Below are positions 1 through 5,696 of a stretch of 5,949 nucleotides of DNA, one piece after another. Numbering within the stretch: position 1 is the first letter of the stretch; each line of letters opens with the position of its first letter. The position numbers were made by a program, and so were the translations under genes. The stretch lies in assembly GCA_903902945.1 (NCBI GenBank), contig CAIUWU010000272.1, positions 1 to 5,949 on the forward strand. The letters are read 5' to 3'. Origin of the DNA: an uncultured Pseudomonadota bacterium (lineage in GTDB: Bacteria > Pseudomonadota > Gammaproteobacteria > Methylococcales > Methylomonadaceae). A model generated the notes under the pieces. The model worked only from the letters and a program-made list of their open reading frames with translations. It ran no database searches and was not told the origin of the DNA.

Positions 1-387
1 CAGCCGCTTTTTGGCTCGGAGTCGTTGTTTCTGGCCGGCGCCGTGGCGGCAACGGTGGCGACTTACTTTACCTTTCTGCCCAGTTTTCTGTTCATTCTGG
101 CCGGCGGGCCGCTGATTGAATCGACTCACGGCAATCTGCAACTGACCGCGCCACTGGTGGGGATCAGCGCCGCCGTGGTCGGGGTGATTGTCAATCTGGC
201 AGTCTTTTTTGCCGGCCATGTGTTCTGGCCCCAAGGCGGGTCAGGCCACAGCGACTGGCTGGCGTTGGCAATCAGTGGCTGTAGCTTGCTGGCGCTAATC
301 CGCTATAAGCTTGGTGTTATCAGTGTGATTATCGCCGCAGCTGGCGCCGGGTTTCTGATCAGCCTATTGAAAGTCGGGCTTCATTAA
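1..387 (+). CDS. chrA: Chromate transporter ChrA, C-terminal fragment (5' end outside window)
   Basis: The frame is open from base 1 and stops with TAA at 385-387, so only the last 128 residues are visible; the true start lies to the left. The visible part is almost wholly hydrophobic. A segment containing FLPSFLFILAGGPLIE matches the conserved region of the second CHR domain of chromate ion transporters. A long membrane segment follows (LVGISAAVVGVIVNLAVFF), then two close terminal helices ending in ISLLKVGLH. ChrA is an inner-membrane protein of the CHR superfamily that exports chromate driven by the proton gradient; some members carry sulfate or have unknown substrates. The upstream half, which would tell a long two-domain ChrA from a short paired one, is not in view. 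It converges on the acetyltransferase gene with a 12-bp gap. The family call is firm; the substrate is inferred. Confidence 0.85.
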   Translation, partial: QPLFGSESLFLAGAVAATVATYFTFLPSFLFILAGGPLIESTHGNLQLTAPLVGISAAVVGVIVNLAVFFAGHVFWPQGGSGHSDWLALAISGCSLLALIRYKLGVISVIIAAAGAGFLISLLKVGLH

Positions 388-399
388 AGCCGGCCTGAC

Positions 400-1290
400 T
401 CAGCCCAGTTCGAAGCTGGTGATACCAAATACCTTGTCGAGACAGAGGGCTGGCGGTGTGCCGTAGTACATTCTGGCGCATTCAAACACATAGCTGGCAT
501 TGAATTTCCGGATCAGACTAACCGCCTCGGGATTGGCAAGCGGAATATCAATAAAAACCGGCTCGCCAGCCGGAACATGGCTCAGACAGGTCTGATAGAG
601 GGCTTCGGCGACTGTCAGATCGTCGGCAAACAAGGGGCCGATCTTGAAACCGTTGACACATTGCCGGATCACCGCAAAACCTTTCAGCTGCTCATCTCGC
701 CGATACTGAAAAGCCTGCGCGTGTGGCTGGTGCAGCCAGGCGGTCATGAACCCTTTTCTGGGCACGCCAAAGCATTGCAGATCATAGGCCAATACGCCGG
801 GTAAATCCTCGTTATTAACCGCCGAGATATGGCTATCGCTTGCGTAAGCTTGTGCTGCCAGCTGATAACGTTCATCGCGAAACGCAATCTCAAAACCACC
901 CTTTTGATAAAACGGCTGCATGGCAACTACGCCATCCATGCCAATCGCCGCCCCAGGCTGTAAACGCGATAACAAGGTATCGCGCCGGAAATGCCAGAGC
1001 CGGGTGCCTATGCCCAGGCTGCGGTATTCGGGTTTGACGATAAAAAAGCCCATAAAACCCAATCGGCCTTCATAAGACACAATCGAACCGCCGCCTAGCA
1101 TGGTTTGCTCCAGAAAGCAGCCATAAAACCCCTCCGGGTCGGCGCTATAAAACAGTTCGGCATCCGACAGCCCCGGATTCCAGCCTTCTTGCTGGGCCCA
1201 TTCGACCAGCTGCTGCAATTCAGCCAACGTTAGTTTTCTGAATACCAAATCAGCTGGGGTGAGGTCGGTTTGGGCAGATGCGGTAGTCAT
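400..1290 (-). CDS. Two-domain GNAT family N-acetyltransferase
   Basis: A 296-residue protein. The N-terminal half (about residues 15-145) is a GNAT fold. Motif A is visible as FIVKPEYRSLGIGTRLW, with the acetyl-CoA pyrophosphate-binding R90-x-x-G93-x-G95 signature; later, MDGVVAMQPFYQKGGFE resembles the motif B region. The C-terminal part (about 155-296) matches the second acetyltransferase-like domain seen in YitH-type proteins (Acetyltransf_18). Typical landmarks are DLQCFGVPRKGFMTAWL near 170-186 and the terminal VFGITSFELG. Such proteins transfer acetyl groups from acetyl-CoA to an amine; the substrate cannot be read from the sequence. The ATG at 1288-1290 has only a weak Shine-Dalgarno. 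It lies 66 bp downstream of the puuE-like gene on the same strand, so co-transcription and translation after puuE are likely. No clear promoter is seen in the gap. Confidence 0.86.
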   Translation of the reverse strand: MTTASAQTDLTPADLVFRKLTLAELQQLVEWAQQEGWNPGLSDAELFYSADPEGFYGCFLEQTMLGGGSIVSYEGRLGFMGFFIVKPEYRSLGIGTRLWHFRRDTLLSRLQPGAAIGMDGVVAMQPFYQKGGFEIAFRDERYQLAAQAYASDSHISAVNNEDLPGVLAYDLQCFGVPRKGFMTAWLHQPHAQAFQYRRDEQLKGFAVIRQCVNGFKIGPLFADDLTVAEALYQTCLSHVPAGEPVFIDIPLANPEAVSLIRKFNASYVFECARMYYGTPPALCLDKVFGITSFELG

Positions 1291-1356
1291 GGTGATGTGG
1301 CTCGCTGGCGTGTCGGATGGGCGCTGAGTCTACATTAAACAGAGTGTATTGTAATC

Positions 1357-2280
1357 TCAGGGCTGCGGGGGAAACTTGTGGTGCCAGTGTCGGGCAATCT
1401 CGCGGCGCTGACAGATCCAGACGCCTTGATGAGCGGCGACATGATCCAGAAAGCGCGATAAGGCCGGCAGTCGCGCCGCCTGGCCGCTAAAGCGGGGATG
1501 CAGTCCGACCGTCATCATTTTGGGCCTGTCTTGCCCTTCTTGCCAGAGTTGATCGAAACCATCGCGCAGCAGCGAGAAAAAGTCGTCAGCATGGCCGCAT
1601 CCCGGGGCAATTACATAACGAATATCGTTGGTGAGCAGCGAATAGGGAATCACCAAATGCGATTGCTGGCCTGCATGCAGCCAGTAGGGCAGTTCATCCG
1701 CATAGGCATCGGAGTCATAAACAAAGCCGCCGATTTCGTTAAGCAGCTGACGGGTATTGGCACTGACGCGGCCCGTATACCAACCGACCGGCGCTGCACC
1801 GCTTAAATCCTGAATAATCTGACAGGTGCGCTGAATGTGATCGCGTTCTACCTCCCGACTGATATAGCGATAATCGATCCATCGATAACCATGACCAGCT
1901 ATTTCATGGCCTTGTTCCGCCAGTGCCATACCCAGTTCGGGATTTAGCTCCAGTGCCCGGCCGCAGGCAAAGGCGGTCAGTGGGATGTTGCGTTGTTCAA
2001 ACAGACGTAACAACCGCCAGACTCCGACTCGTGAACCAAAGTCGAACAGGCTTTCGGCGCTGTAATTACGTAAGCCCTGAATCTGTACGGCGCCGGGAAT
2101 TTCGGCCAGATAATGCTCGGAGCCGTTATCACCATTCAGCAGCGTGTGTTCGGCACCTTCTTCGATATTGAGCACAAACTGTAAAGCCAGTCGGCAGCCA
2201 TCCGGCCATTGCGGGTCAAAGCCGTGTTGGCCGTAACCGTGTAAATTTCTGCGGTGCCATGACTCATTGCTAATTGTCAT
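1357..2280 (-). CDS. puuE: PuuE-type allantoinase / polysaccharide deacetylase-fold protein
   Basis: At 307 residues it is close to the roughly 308 of Pseudomonas PuuE, the cofactor-independent allantoinase that opens allantoin to allantoate in urate breakdown. Family landmarks run in order: the N-terminal HGYGQHGFDPQWPDG, FVLNIEEGAE (36-44), SLFDFGSRVGVWRLLRLF (77-94), GHEIAGHGYRWIDY (124-137), VGWYTGR (165-171), YDSDAYADELPYW (188-200), NDIRY (218-222), GLHPRFSGQAARLPAL (259-274) and the terminal EIARHWH. It has the NodB-like fold but no Asp-Asp metal pair at the first motif, as in PuuE. It differs from the Pseudomonas enzyme, as I remember it, at usually conserved spots: IEEGAE instead of YEEGGE, and LHPRF instead of LHCRL. 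No uricase, allantoicase or transthyretin-like gene is nearby, so the substrate is inferred. Start: ATG with GAGG 8 nt upstream. A deacetylase on another substrate is the main alternative. Confidence 0.8.
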   Translation of the reverse strand: MTISNESWHRRNLHGYGQHGFDPQWPDGCRLALQFVLNIEEGAEHTLLNGDNGSEHYLAEIPGAVQIQGLRNYSAESLFDFGSRVGVWRLLRLFEQRNIPLTAFACGRALELNPELGMALAEQGHEIAGHGYRWIDYRYISREVERDHIQRTCQIIQDLSGAAPVGWYTGRVSANTRQLLNEIGGFVYDSDAYADELPYWLHAGQQSHLVIPYSLLTNDIRYVIAPGCGHADDFFSLLRDGFDQLWQEGQDRPKMMTVGLHPRFSGQAARLPALSRFLDHVAAHQGVWICQRREIARHWHHKFPPQP

Positions 2281-2313
2281 CTTGCCAGCCTCATGCTTAT
2301 TGAATCAGCTGCC

Positions 2314-2322
2314 ATCATAGCA
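2314..2322 (-). promoter_or_regulatory. Extended -10 promoter for puuE-GNAT
   Basis: On the minus strand this reads TGCTATGAT: a -10 hexamer TATGAT (5 of 6 to TATAAT) preceded by the TGn of extended -10 promoters. No good -35 hexamer lies 16-18 bp upstream, which is usual for this class. It would start RNA near 2307 and give a leader of about 27 nt containing the GAGG ribosome site before the puuE ATG. Prediction by eye. Confidence 0.5.
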
Positions 2323-2342
2323 AGGCACAGCGACTTTACCGT

Positions 2343-2380
2343 CTGATGTGATCCATCAGCCGGCAGAGCAGTGATATCAC
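2343..2380. promoter_or_regulatory. Two perfect inverted repeats upstream of the puuE promoter
   Basis: CTGATG (2343-2348) and CATCAG (2354-2359) form a perfect 6-bp inverted repeat around a 5-nt spacer. Twelve bases further on, GTGATATCAC (2371-2380) is a perfect 10-bp palindrome. Relative to the predicted puuE start near 2307 their centres fall near -44 and -68, positions where dimeric regulators often bind. No regulator gene is in the window and I do not recognise either site as a known operator, so the role as operators is inferred. Confidence 0.3.
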
Positions 2381-2501
2381 AAAGCCAGGTAAAACAGTCG
2401 TCAAAGCAGGGCGGCTGTCACGGTTATGCACATAACTGATAATAAGTTATAAAGAGCAGATTTATAACGAGATATTCACAAAATCTATCGTTTAAGGTTT
2501 C

Positions 2502-2514
2502 TAACTCATTGATT
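2502..2514 (-). promoter_or_regulatory. Consensus IHF binding site
   Basis: The minus strand reads AATCAATGAGTTA, matching the IHF consensus WATCAANNNNTTR at every fixed position. IHF bends DNA sharply, and in oriC, datA and DARS2 it brings DnaA sites together. A single consensus match in AT-rich DNA can occur by chance; the position between DnaA boxes is what makes it credible. Confidence 0.45.
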
Positions 2515-2566
2515 TGCAATTCAGCTTAAAAGTTGCGCAATTTAAGACAACTGTACGCAAATTAAG
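2515..2566 (+). repeat. Phased AT-rich direct repeats
   Basis: CGCAATTTAAG (2536-2546) recurs as CGCAAATTAAG (2556-2566) with one mismatch and an offset of 20 bp. A weaker third copy begins TGCAATT at 2515 and has TTAAAAG at the matching end; its offset is 21 bp. The spacing is close to two turns of the helix, so the copies lie on one face. They could be the unwinding element of an origin or binding sites for an unknown protein. Confidence 0.4.
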
Positions 2567-2600
2567 CAGTTAGCTGACTTGTCAGACCTTAATTCACAGA

Positions 2601-2625
2601 CTTATCCACAGTTTTTGTGGATAAG
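2601..2625. repeat. Head-to-head pair of perfect DnaA boxes
   Basis: CTTATCCACA (2601-2610) and its exact reverse complement TGTGGATAAG (2616-2625) flank a GTTTT spacer. Each arm contains TTATCCACA, the highest-affinity DnaA box sequence. In RNA this would be a 10-bp hairpin, but no T-run follows on the plus strand and no gene end is near, so a terminator is unlikely. The exact box sequence in both arms argues for DnaA binding. Confidence 0.65.
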
Positions 2626-2854
2626 CCGGGAAGCCTGTTAAAGGTCAAGGGTTTAGCGTGGAAACCTATAAAACACTTCTAGTCTTTGCGGTTAGTTAGC
2701 ATTTTAGATTCACTGATGATCATGCCCGAGGTTTGCGAACCGGTTGCTCGGTCTAGGGCGGTAGTCTAGCGAGTTGAACATCCGGGAACACCTCAACTGT
2801 CAGCTTAGAGTAAAATCGCCCAATTTTTCGTAGCAACTAATTTCGAGGTAGCAC
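2626..2854 (+). promoter_or_regulatory. ilvD upstream region with hairpins and a weak promoter
   Basis: This gap between the DnaA-box cluster and ilvD holds no gene I can support. Features seen: CCGAG (2726-2730) pairing with CTCGG (2747-2751), with an alternative compact hairpin GGTT-TGCG-AACC (2730-2741); AGTTGA (2772-2777) pairing with TCAACT (2793-2798); and TAAAAT (2811-2816), a possible -10 without a convincing -35. The ilvD ribosome site GAGGT (2845-2849) lies just before the ATG. I see no leader peptide with runs of Ile, Leu or Val codons and no U-run after the hairpins, so classical ilv attenuation is not supported. Confidence 0.3.
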
Positions 2855-4708
2855 ATGCCGCAATATCGTTCCCGAACCACGACCCAAGGCCGCAACATGG
2901 CGGGTGCCAGAGCCCTTTGGCGCGCCACCGGTATGAAAGAAGGCGATTTCAACAAGCCGATTATTGCGATAGCCAATTCATTTACCCAATTTGTGCCGGG
3001 ACATGTGCATCTGAAAGACATGGGGCAATTGGTGGCGAGGGAAATCGAAACAGCTGGTGGTGTCGCCAAAGAATTCAACACTATCGCAGTGGATGACGGA
3101 ATTGCCATGGGCCACAGCGGCATGCTGTATTCGCTGCCCAGCCGGGATCTGATTGCCGACAGCGTCGAATATATGGTCAATGCGCATTGCGCCGATGCGC
3201 TGGTCTGTATTTCCAATTGCGACAAAATTACCCCGGGCATGTTGATGGCGGCATTACGTCTGAATATTCCGGTGATCTTTGTTTCGGGTGGGCCGATGGA
3301 AGCCGGCAAAGTCAACTGGCAAGGCCAGACCCGTGCGTTGGATCTGGTCGATGCAATGGTGGAAGCGGCTGATGACAAAATCAGTGATGAACAGGTGTCT
3401 GCGGTAGAGCGTTCTGCCTGTCCTACCTGCGGATCTTGCTCGGGTATGTTTACTGCCAATTCCATGAACTGTCTGACCGAGGCCTTGGGGCTGTCATTAC
3501 CCGGCAATGGCTCGCTGGTGGCCACCCATGCCGATCGTGAACAGCTGTTCTTAAGCGCGGGTCGTCGTATTGTCGAGTTGGCCAAACGTTATTACGAGCA
3601 GGATGATGCCTCGGTGCTGCCGCGCAGCATTGCTTCATTCGAAGCCTTCGAGAATGCGATGAGTCTGGATGTGGCGATGGGCGGTTCGACTAACACGGTT
3701 CTGCATTTGCTGGCGGCTGCCAATGAGGCGGGTGTCAACTTTACTATGGCCGACATCGACGCGATTTCCCGCCGCGTACCGTGTCTATCGAAAGTGGCGC
3801 CTGCCACCCAGAAATATCATATGGAAGATGTGCATCGTGCTGGTGGCGTGATGGGTATTCTCGGCGAACTGGATCGTGCCGGTCTGATCAAGCGGGAAGT
3901 ACCAACCGTTCATGCCGACAGCATGGCGGCGGCTCTCGAGCAATGGGATATTCAGCGTACTCAGAATGATGCGGTAAAAACCTTTTATCGGGCGGCACCG
4001 GGCGGCATTGCGACCACTATCGCTTTCTCGCAAGCGATGCGCTATCCCAGTTTGGATGATGACCGTGCCGAAGGTTGTATCCGTGATAAAGCTAATGCTT
4101 ATTCGCAGGATGGTGGTCTGGCGGTGCTGTACGGCAATATTGCCCTGGAAGGTTGTATCGTTAAAACCGCTGGCGTCGATGACAGCGCATTGACCTTTAC
4201 CGGTCGCGCCCGGATTTTTGAAAGTCAGGATGCGGCGGTGGCTGCGATTCTGAACGACAAAATCGTCGCCGGTGATGTGGTAGTCATCCGGTATGAAGGC
4301 CCTAAAGGTGGTCCGGGGATGCAGGAAATGCTGTATCCGACCAGCTATCTCAAGTCCAAAGGACTGGGCAAAGTGTGTGCTTTATTAACCGATGGCCGGT
4401 TCTCCGGCGGCACTTCCGGCTTGTCGATTGGTCATGCTTCACCGGAAGCGGCTGAAGGCGGGGCGATTGGTCTGGTGGAAGAAGGCGATACCATAGAAAT
4501 CGATATTCCTAACCGTAGCATTCATCTGGCAGTATCCGATGAAACCTTGCAAAGCCGCCGTGCTGCAATGGAGGGCAAAGGTGCTGCGGCCTGGAAGCCG
4601 GTTAATCGTGACCGAACCGTATCGGCCGCTTTGCGTGCCTATGCCGCGATGACGACTTCAGCGGCCAAAGGCGCGGTCAGAGACGTGTCACAGGTTGAAA
4701 AGTTCTAA
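2855..4708 (+). CDS. ilvD: Dihydroxy-acid dehydratase
   Basis: IlvD dehydrates 2,3-dihydroxy-isovalerate and 2,3-dihydroxy-3-methylvalerate to the 2-keto acids leading to valine (also leucine and pantothenate) and isoleucine, in the cytoplasm. The 617 residues compare with 616 in E. coli. Key positions agree with the E. coli enzyme: cluster ligands C122 (in CISNCDKITPGM) and C195 (in CPTCGSCSGMFTANSMNC), magnesium ligands D81 and D123, the carboxylated K124, E491 (in GPKGGPGMQEM) and the catalytic base S517 (in TDGRFSGGTSG). Other family motifs are GGSTNTVLHLLAAANEAG near 276-293 and GHASPEAAEGG near 526-536. The start ATG has GAGG 6 nt upstream, and the N-terminus PQYRSRTTTQGRNMAGARALWRATG is standard. 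It stands alone, with a terminator after it and no other ilv gene in view. Complete and intact. Confidence 0.98.
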   Translation: MPQYRSRTTTQGRNMAGARALWRATGMKEGDFNKPIIAIANSFTQFVPGHVHLKDMGQLVAREIETAGGVAKEFNTIAVDDGIAMGHSGMLYSLPSRDLIADSVEYMVNAHCADALVCISNCDKITPGMLMAALRLNIPVIFVSGGPMEAGKVNWQGQTRALDLVDAMVEAADDKISDEQVSAVERSACPTCGSCSGMFTANSMNCLTEALGLSLPGNGSLVATHADREQLFLSAGRRIVELAKRYYEQDDASVLPRSIASFEAFENAMSLDVAMGGSTNTVLHLLAAANEAGVNFTMADIDAISRRVPCLSKVAPATQKYHMEDVHRAGGVMGILGELDRAGLIKREVPTVHADSMAAALEQWDIQRTQNDAVKTFYRAAPGGIATTIAFSQAMRYPSLDDDRAEGCIRDKANAYSQDGGLAVLYGNIALEGCIVKTAGVDDSALTFTGRARIFESQDAAVAAILNDKIVAGDVVVIRYEGPKGGPGMQEMLYPTSYLKSKGLGKVCALLTDGRFSGGTSGLSIGHASPEAAEGGAIGLVEEGDTIEIDIPNRSIHLAVSDETLQSRRAAMEGKGAAAWKPVNRDRTVSAALRAYAAMTTSAAKGAVRDVSQVEKF

Positions 4709-4720
4709 TCCTCGCTAATC

Positions 4721-4768
4721 ACATGCCGCTTGCAGACCGCCGATGGCAGTCTGACGGCGGCGTGTTTT
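4721..4768 (+). terminator. Intrinsic terminator of ilvD
   Basis: Starts 12 nt after the ilvD stop. The outer stem ACATGCCGC (4721-4729) pairs with GCGGCGTGT (4757-4765) over 9 bp with one T-G wobble. The inner stem CAGAC (4733-4737)/GTCTG (4749-4753) continues through GCC/GGC to a 3-nt loop. TTTT follows at 4765-4768. The stem is GC-rich but the U-run is short, so termination may be partial. Apart from this hairpin the gap 4709-4927 shows no gene. Confidence 0.65.
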
Positions 4769-4927
4769 ACCCATGATCAGTAGCAATCACAGATTGTTTG
4801 CAGGCTGTCGGTTCATGTTTTCCCCAGGTTGTCGCTATTGCAAAAGCGCGTAATCAATATTTGCTTTATTTAAAACAGCCGGGCGAGTACCATCGGCAGC
4901 CTTACAATTATTACAACAGGTGGGGAC

Positions 4928-5317
4928 ATGAAAAAAATATTATTAACATTTTTGTTTTTAGGGCTGTCAGCTTGGATGGCTCAGGTTCATGCCGAAGTAA
5001 CGCTTAAATCGACAGATGACGTACAGGGTAGCTGGAAGCTGGATCACACTAAGAAGTCCATTACTAGCAAAGAAGATATTCCACGCGAAGATACTTGGGT
5101 ATTTAAGGATAAAACGGTCACCATTCTGCATATTCCGCGCGACGGCACTTATTATGATCAGATACCGGTTGGCTTTGAAGTGGAAGATAATAAATTAAAG
5201 GTATCTTTGTTGGGACGCTCTGATAAATTCGACGTCTTTACCTTGGTCGAAAAAACCGATGCCAGTATGATTTTAAAAGGTAAATACGGTGATATGTATT
5301 ATTTTAATAAAAAGTAA
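4928..5317 (+). CDS. Small exported lipocalin-like protein, function unknown
   Basis: A 129-residue protein with a clear Sec signal peptide: MKK, a hydrophobic core (ILLTFLFLGLSAWMA), then VHA, a signal peptidase I site with probable cleavage after A22. The mature protein of about 107 residues has no lipobox cysteine, so it should be periplasmic or secreted. DVQGSWKLDH (31-40) resembles the G-x-W motif that opens lipocalin-like barrels. Alternating short strands follow (TWVFKDKTVTIL, NKLKVSLL, SMILKGKYGDMYYFNKK), as expected of a small beta-barrel. No ligand or catalytic residues can be named. The start is supported by AGGTGGGG at 4918-4925. Codon use is AT-richer than in ilvD. It is a single-gene unit between the ilvD terminator and its own strong terminator; no convincing promoter was found. 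The lipocalin-like call is tentative. Confidence 0.85.
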   Translation: MKKILLTFLFLGLSAWMAQVHAEVTLKSTDDVQGSWKLDHTKKSITSKEDIPREDTWVFKDKTVTILHIPRDGTYYDQIPVGFEVEDNKLKVSLLGRSDKFDVFTLVEKTDASMILKGKYGDMYYFNKK

Positions 5318-5353
5318 TATTCATTAAATACGTTTAACTGTGGGGTATGTTTG

Positions 5354-5389
5354 AAAACGGAGTGGCAATTGCACACTCCGTTTTTTTTT
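5354..5389 (+). terminator. Strong intrinsic terminator
   Basis: CGGAGTG (5358-5364) pairs perfectly with CACTCCG (5374-5380) around a 9-nt loop, followed by nine T residues (5381-5389). Four A residues before the stem extend it to 11 bp by pairing with the first Ts. It lies 40 nt after the stop of the lipocalin-like gene and isolates it from hsp20. Confidence 0.93.
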
Positions 5390-5511
5390 GCGCTTCGCTT
5401 GCTGAATCTGTTATCGAAGTCTTTGTTGTTCTGTAACTTTATACTGAATGGCGTTGACAGGTAATTAATTGTAAATACAGATTTTATTTTGAAATATCGT
5501 GGCATTGGCAG

Positions 5512-5520
5512 TGTTATGAT
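5512..5520 (+). promoter_or_regulatory. Extended -10 promoter for hsp20
   Basis: TGTTATGAT contains TATGAT (5 of 6 to the sigma-70 -10) preceded by TGn. The -35 region 17 bp upstream is poor, as is common for extended -10 promoters. Initiation would be near 5527, leaving a leader of about 170 nt. A TTGACA at 5454-5459 is a perfect -35 hexamer but its best partner, TACAGA at 5476-5481, is poor. TTGAAA at 5489-5494 recalls a heat-shock sigma-32 -35, but no C-rich -10 follows. Confidence 0.5.
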
Positions 5521-5526
5521 CAAAAC

Positions 5527-5696
5527 TTAAAAGCTCATTGTAAACCCAGAGATCCGGGTCGCTAGGCAAAGACCCTGCAAGCTCTGAATGCGGATAATCA
5601 AGGCTTGGCAGAACCTGGACTCCAGCAAAAAACAAGGCCTAAGTTTGCTCACAAAGACTGTTTGTTTGATTGATAAATCGATAGGAGAAAGCCACC
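5527..5696 (+). promoter_or_regulatory. Long structured 5' leader of hsp20 (possible RNA thermometer)
   Basis: The region between the predicted start and the hsp20 ATG has no gene but several pairings. GGGTC (5556-5560) pairs with GACCC (5571-5575), and CAGAG (5547-5551) with CTCTG (5582-5586) encloses that hairpin. TGCAAGC (5576-5582) pairs with GCTTGGCA (5603-5610) with one bulge. AGGCTTG (5601-5607) pairs with CAAGGCCT (5633-5640) with one bulge, enclosing CTGG-act-CCAG (5615-5625). The last two stems share bases and exclude each other. TTTGCT (5644-5649) can face AGGAGA (5683-5688), the ribosome site, with a central G-G as in ROSE thermometers. I do not recognise a known riboswitch class. 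Pairings were found by eye, without energy calculation. Confidence 0.4.

Larger units (their letters stand above)
2421..2625. other. AT-rich DnaA-box/IHF cluster (candidate oriC, DARS or datA-like locus)
   Basis: No gene is visible here and the DNA is plainly richer in A and T than the flanking genes. It contains: a DnaA box TTATGCACA (2424-2432) fitting TTATNCACA; a near box ATATTCACA (2472-2480, one mismatch); a full IHF consensus (2502-2514); GCAATT-type repeats phased at about two helical turns (2515-2566); another near box TAATTCACA (2590-2598); and two perfect boxes facing each other (2602-2610 and 2616-2624). DnaA boxes together with IHF and an AT-rich element are the parts of gammaproteobacterial oriC, and also of the DnaA-reactivating DARS and DnaA-titrating datA loci. 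No dnaA, dnaN, gidA/mnmG, rpmH or parAB is in view to support oriC itself. DARS has a close group of three boxes of mixed orientation, like 2590-2624. Which of these it is, if any, is open. Confidence 0.5.

Noticed and set aside
377..391. GGCTT/AAGCC hairpin over the chrA stop codon as a terminator
   Set aside because: Only 5 bp, overlapping the stop codon and without a T-run on either strand.
2601..2625. Perfect hairpin read as a transcription terminator
   Set aside because: No T-run follows on the plus strand, no gene ends nearby, and both arms are exact DnaA boxes.
2773..2802. TTGAAC as the -35 of an ilvD promoter
   Set aside because: No acceptable -10 hexamer occurs 16-18 bp downstream; TAAAAT at 2811 is too far away.
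2800..3585. A 261-codon open frame on the minus strand overlapping the start of ilvD
   Set aside because: It lies antisense to highly conserved ilvD codons and has no recognisable domain; its length follows from GC-rich codon bias on the other strand.
5489..5520. Sigma-32 heat-shock promoter for hsp20
   Set aside because: TTGAAA is present but no CCCCAT-like -10 lies at the right distance; the extended -10 TGTTATGAT fits better.
5299..5523. A 74-codon open frame on the minus strand
   Set aside because: It runs through the strong terminator and the hsp20 promoter region, reads as low-complexity sequence and has no recognisable motif.
5541..5640. Known riboswitch (cyclic-di-GMP, TPP, cobalamin or glycine class)
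   Set aside because: Short resemblances such as GGCAAA and GGATAAT are present, but the conserved cores do not line up in order.
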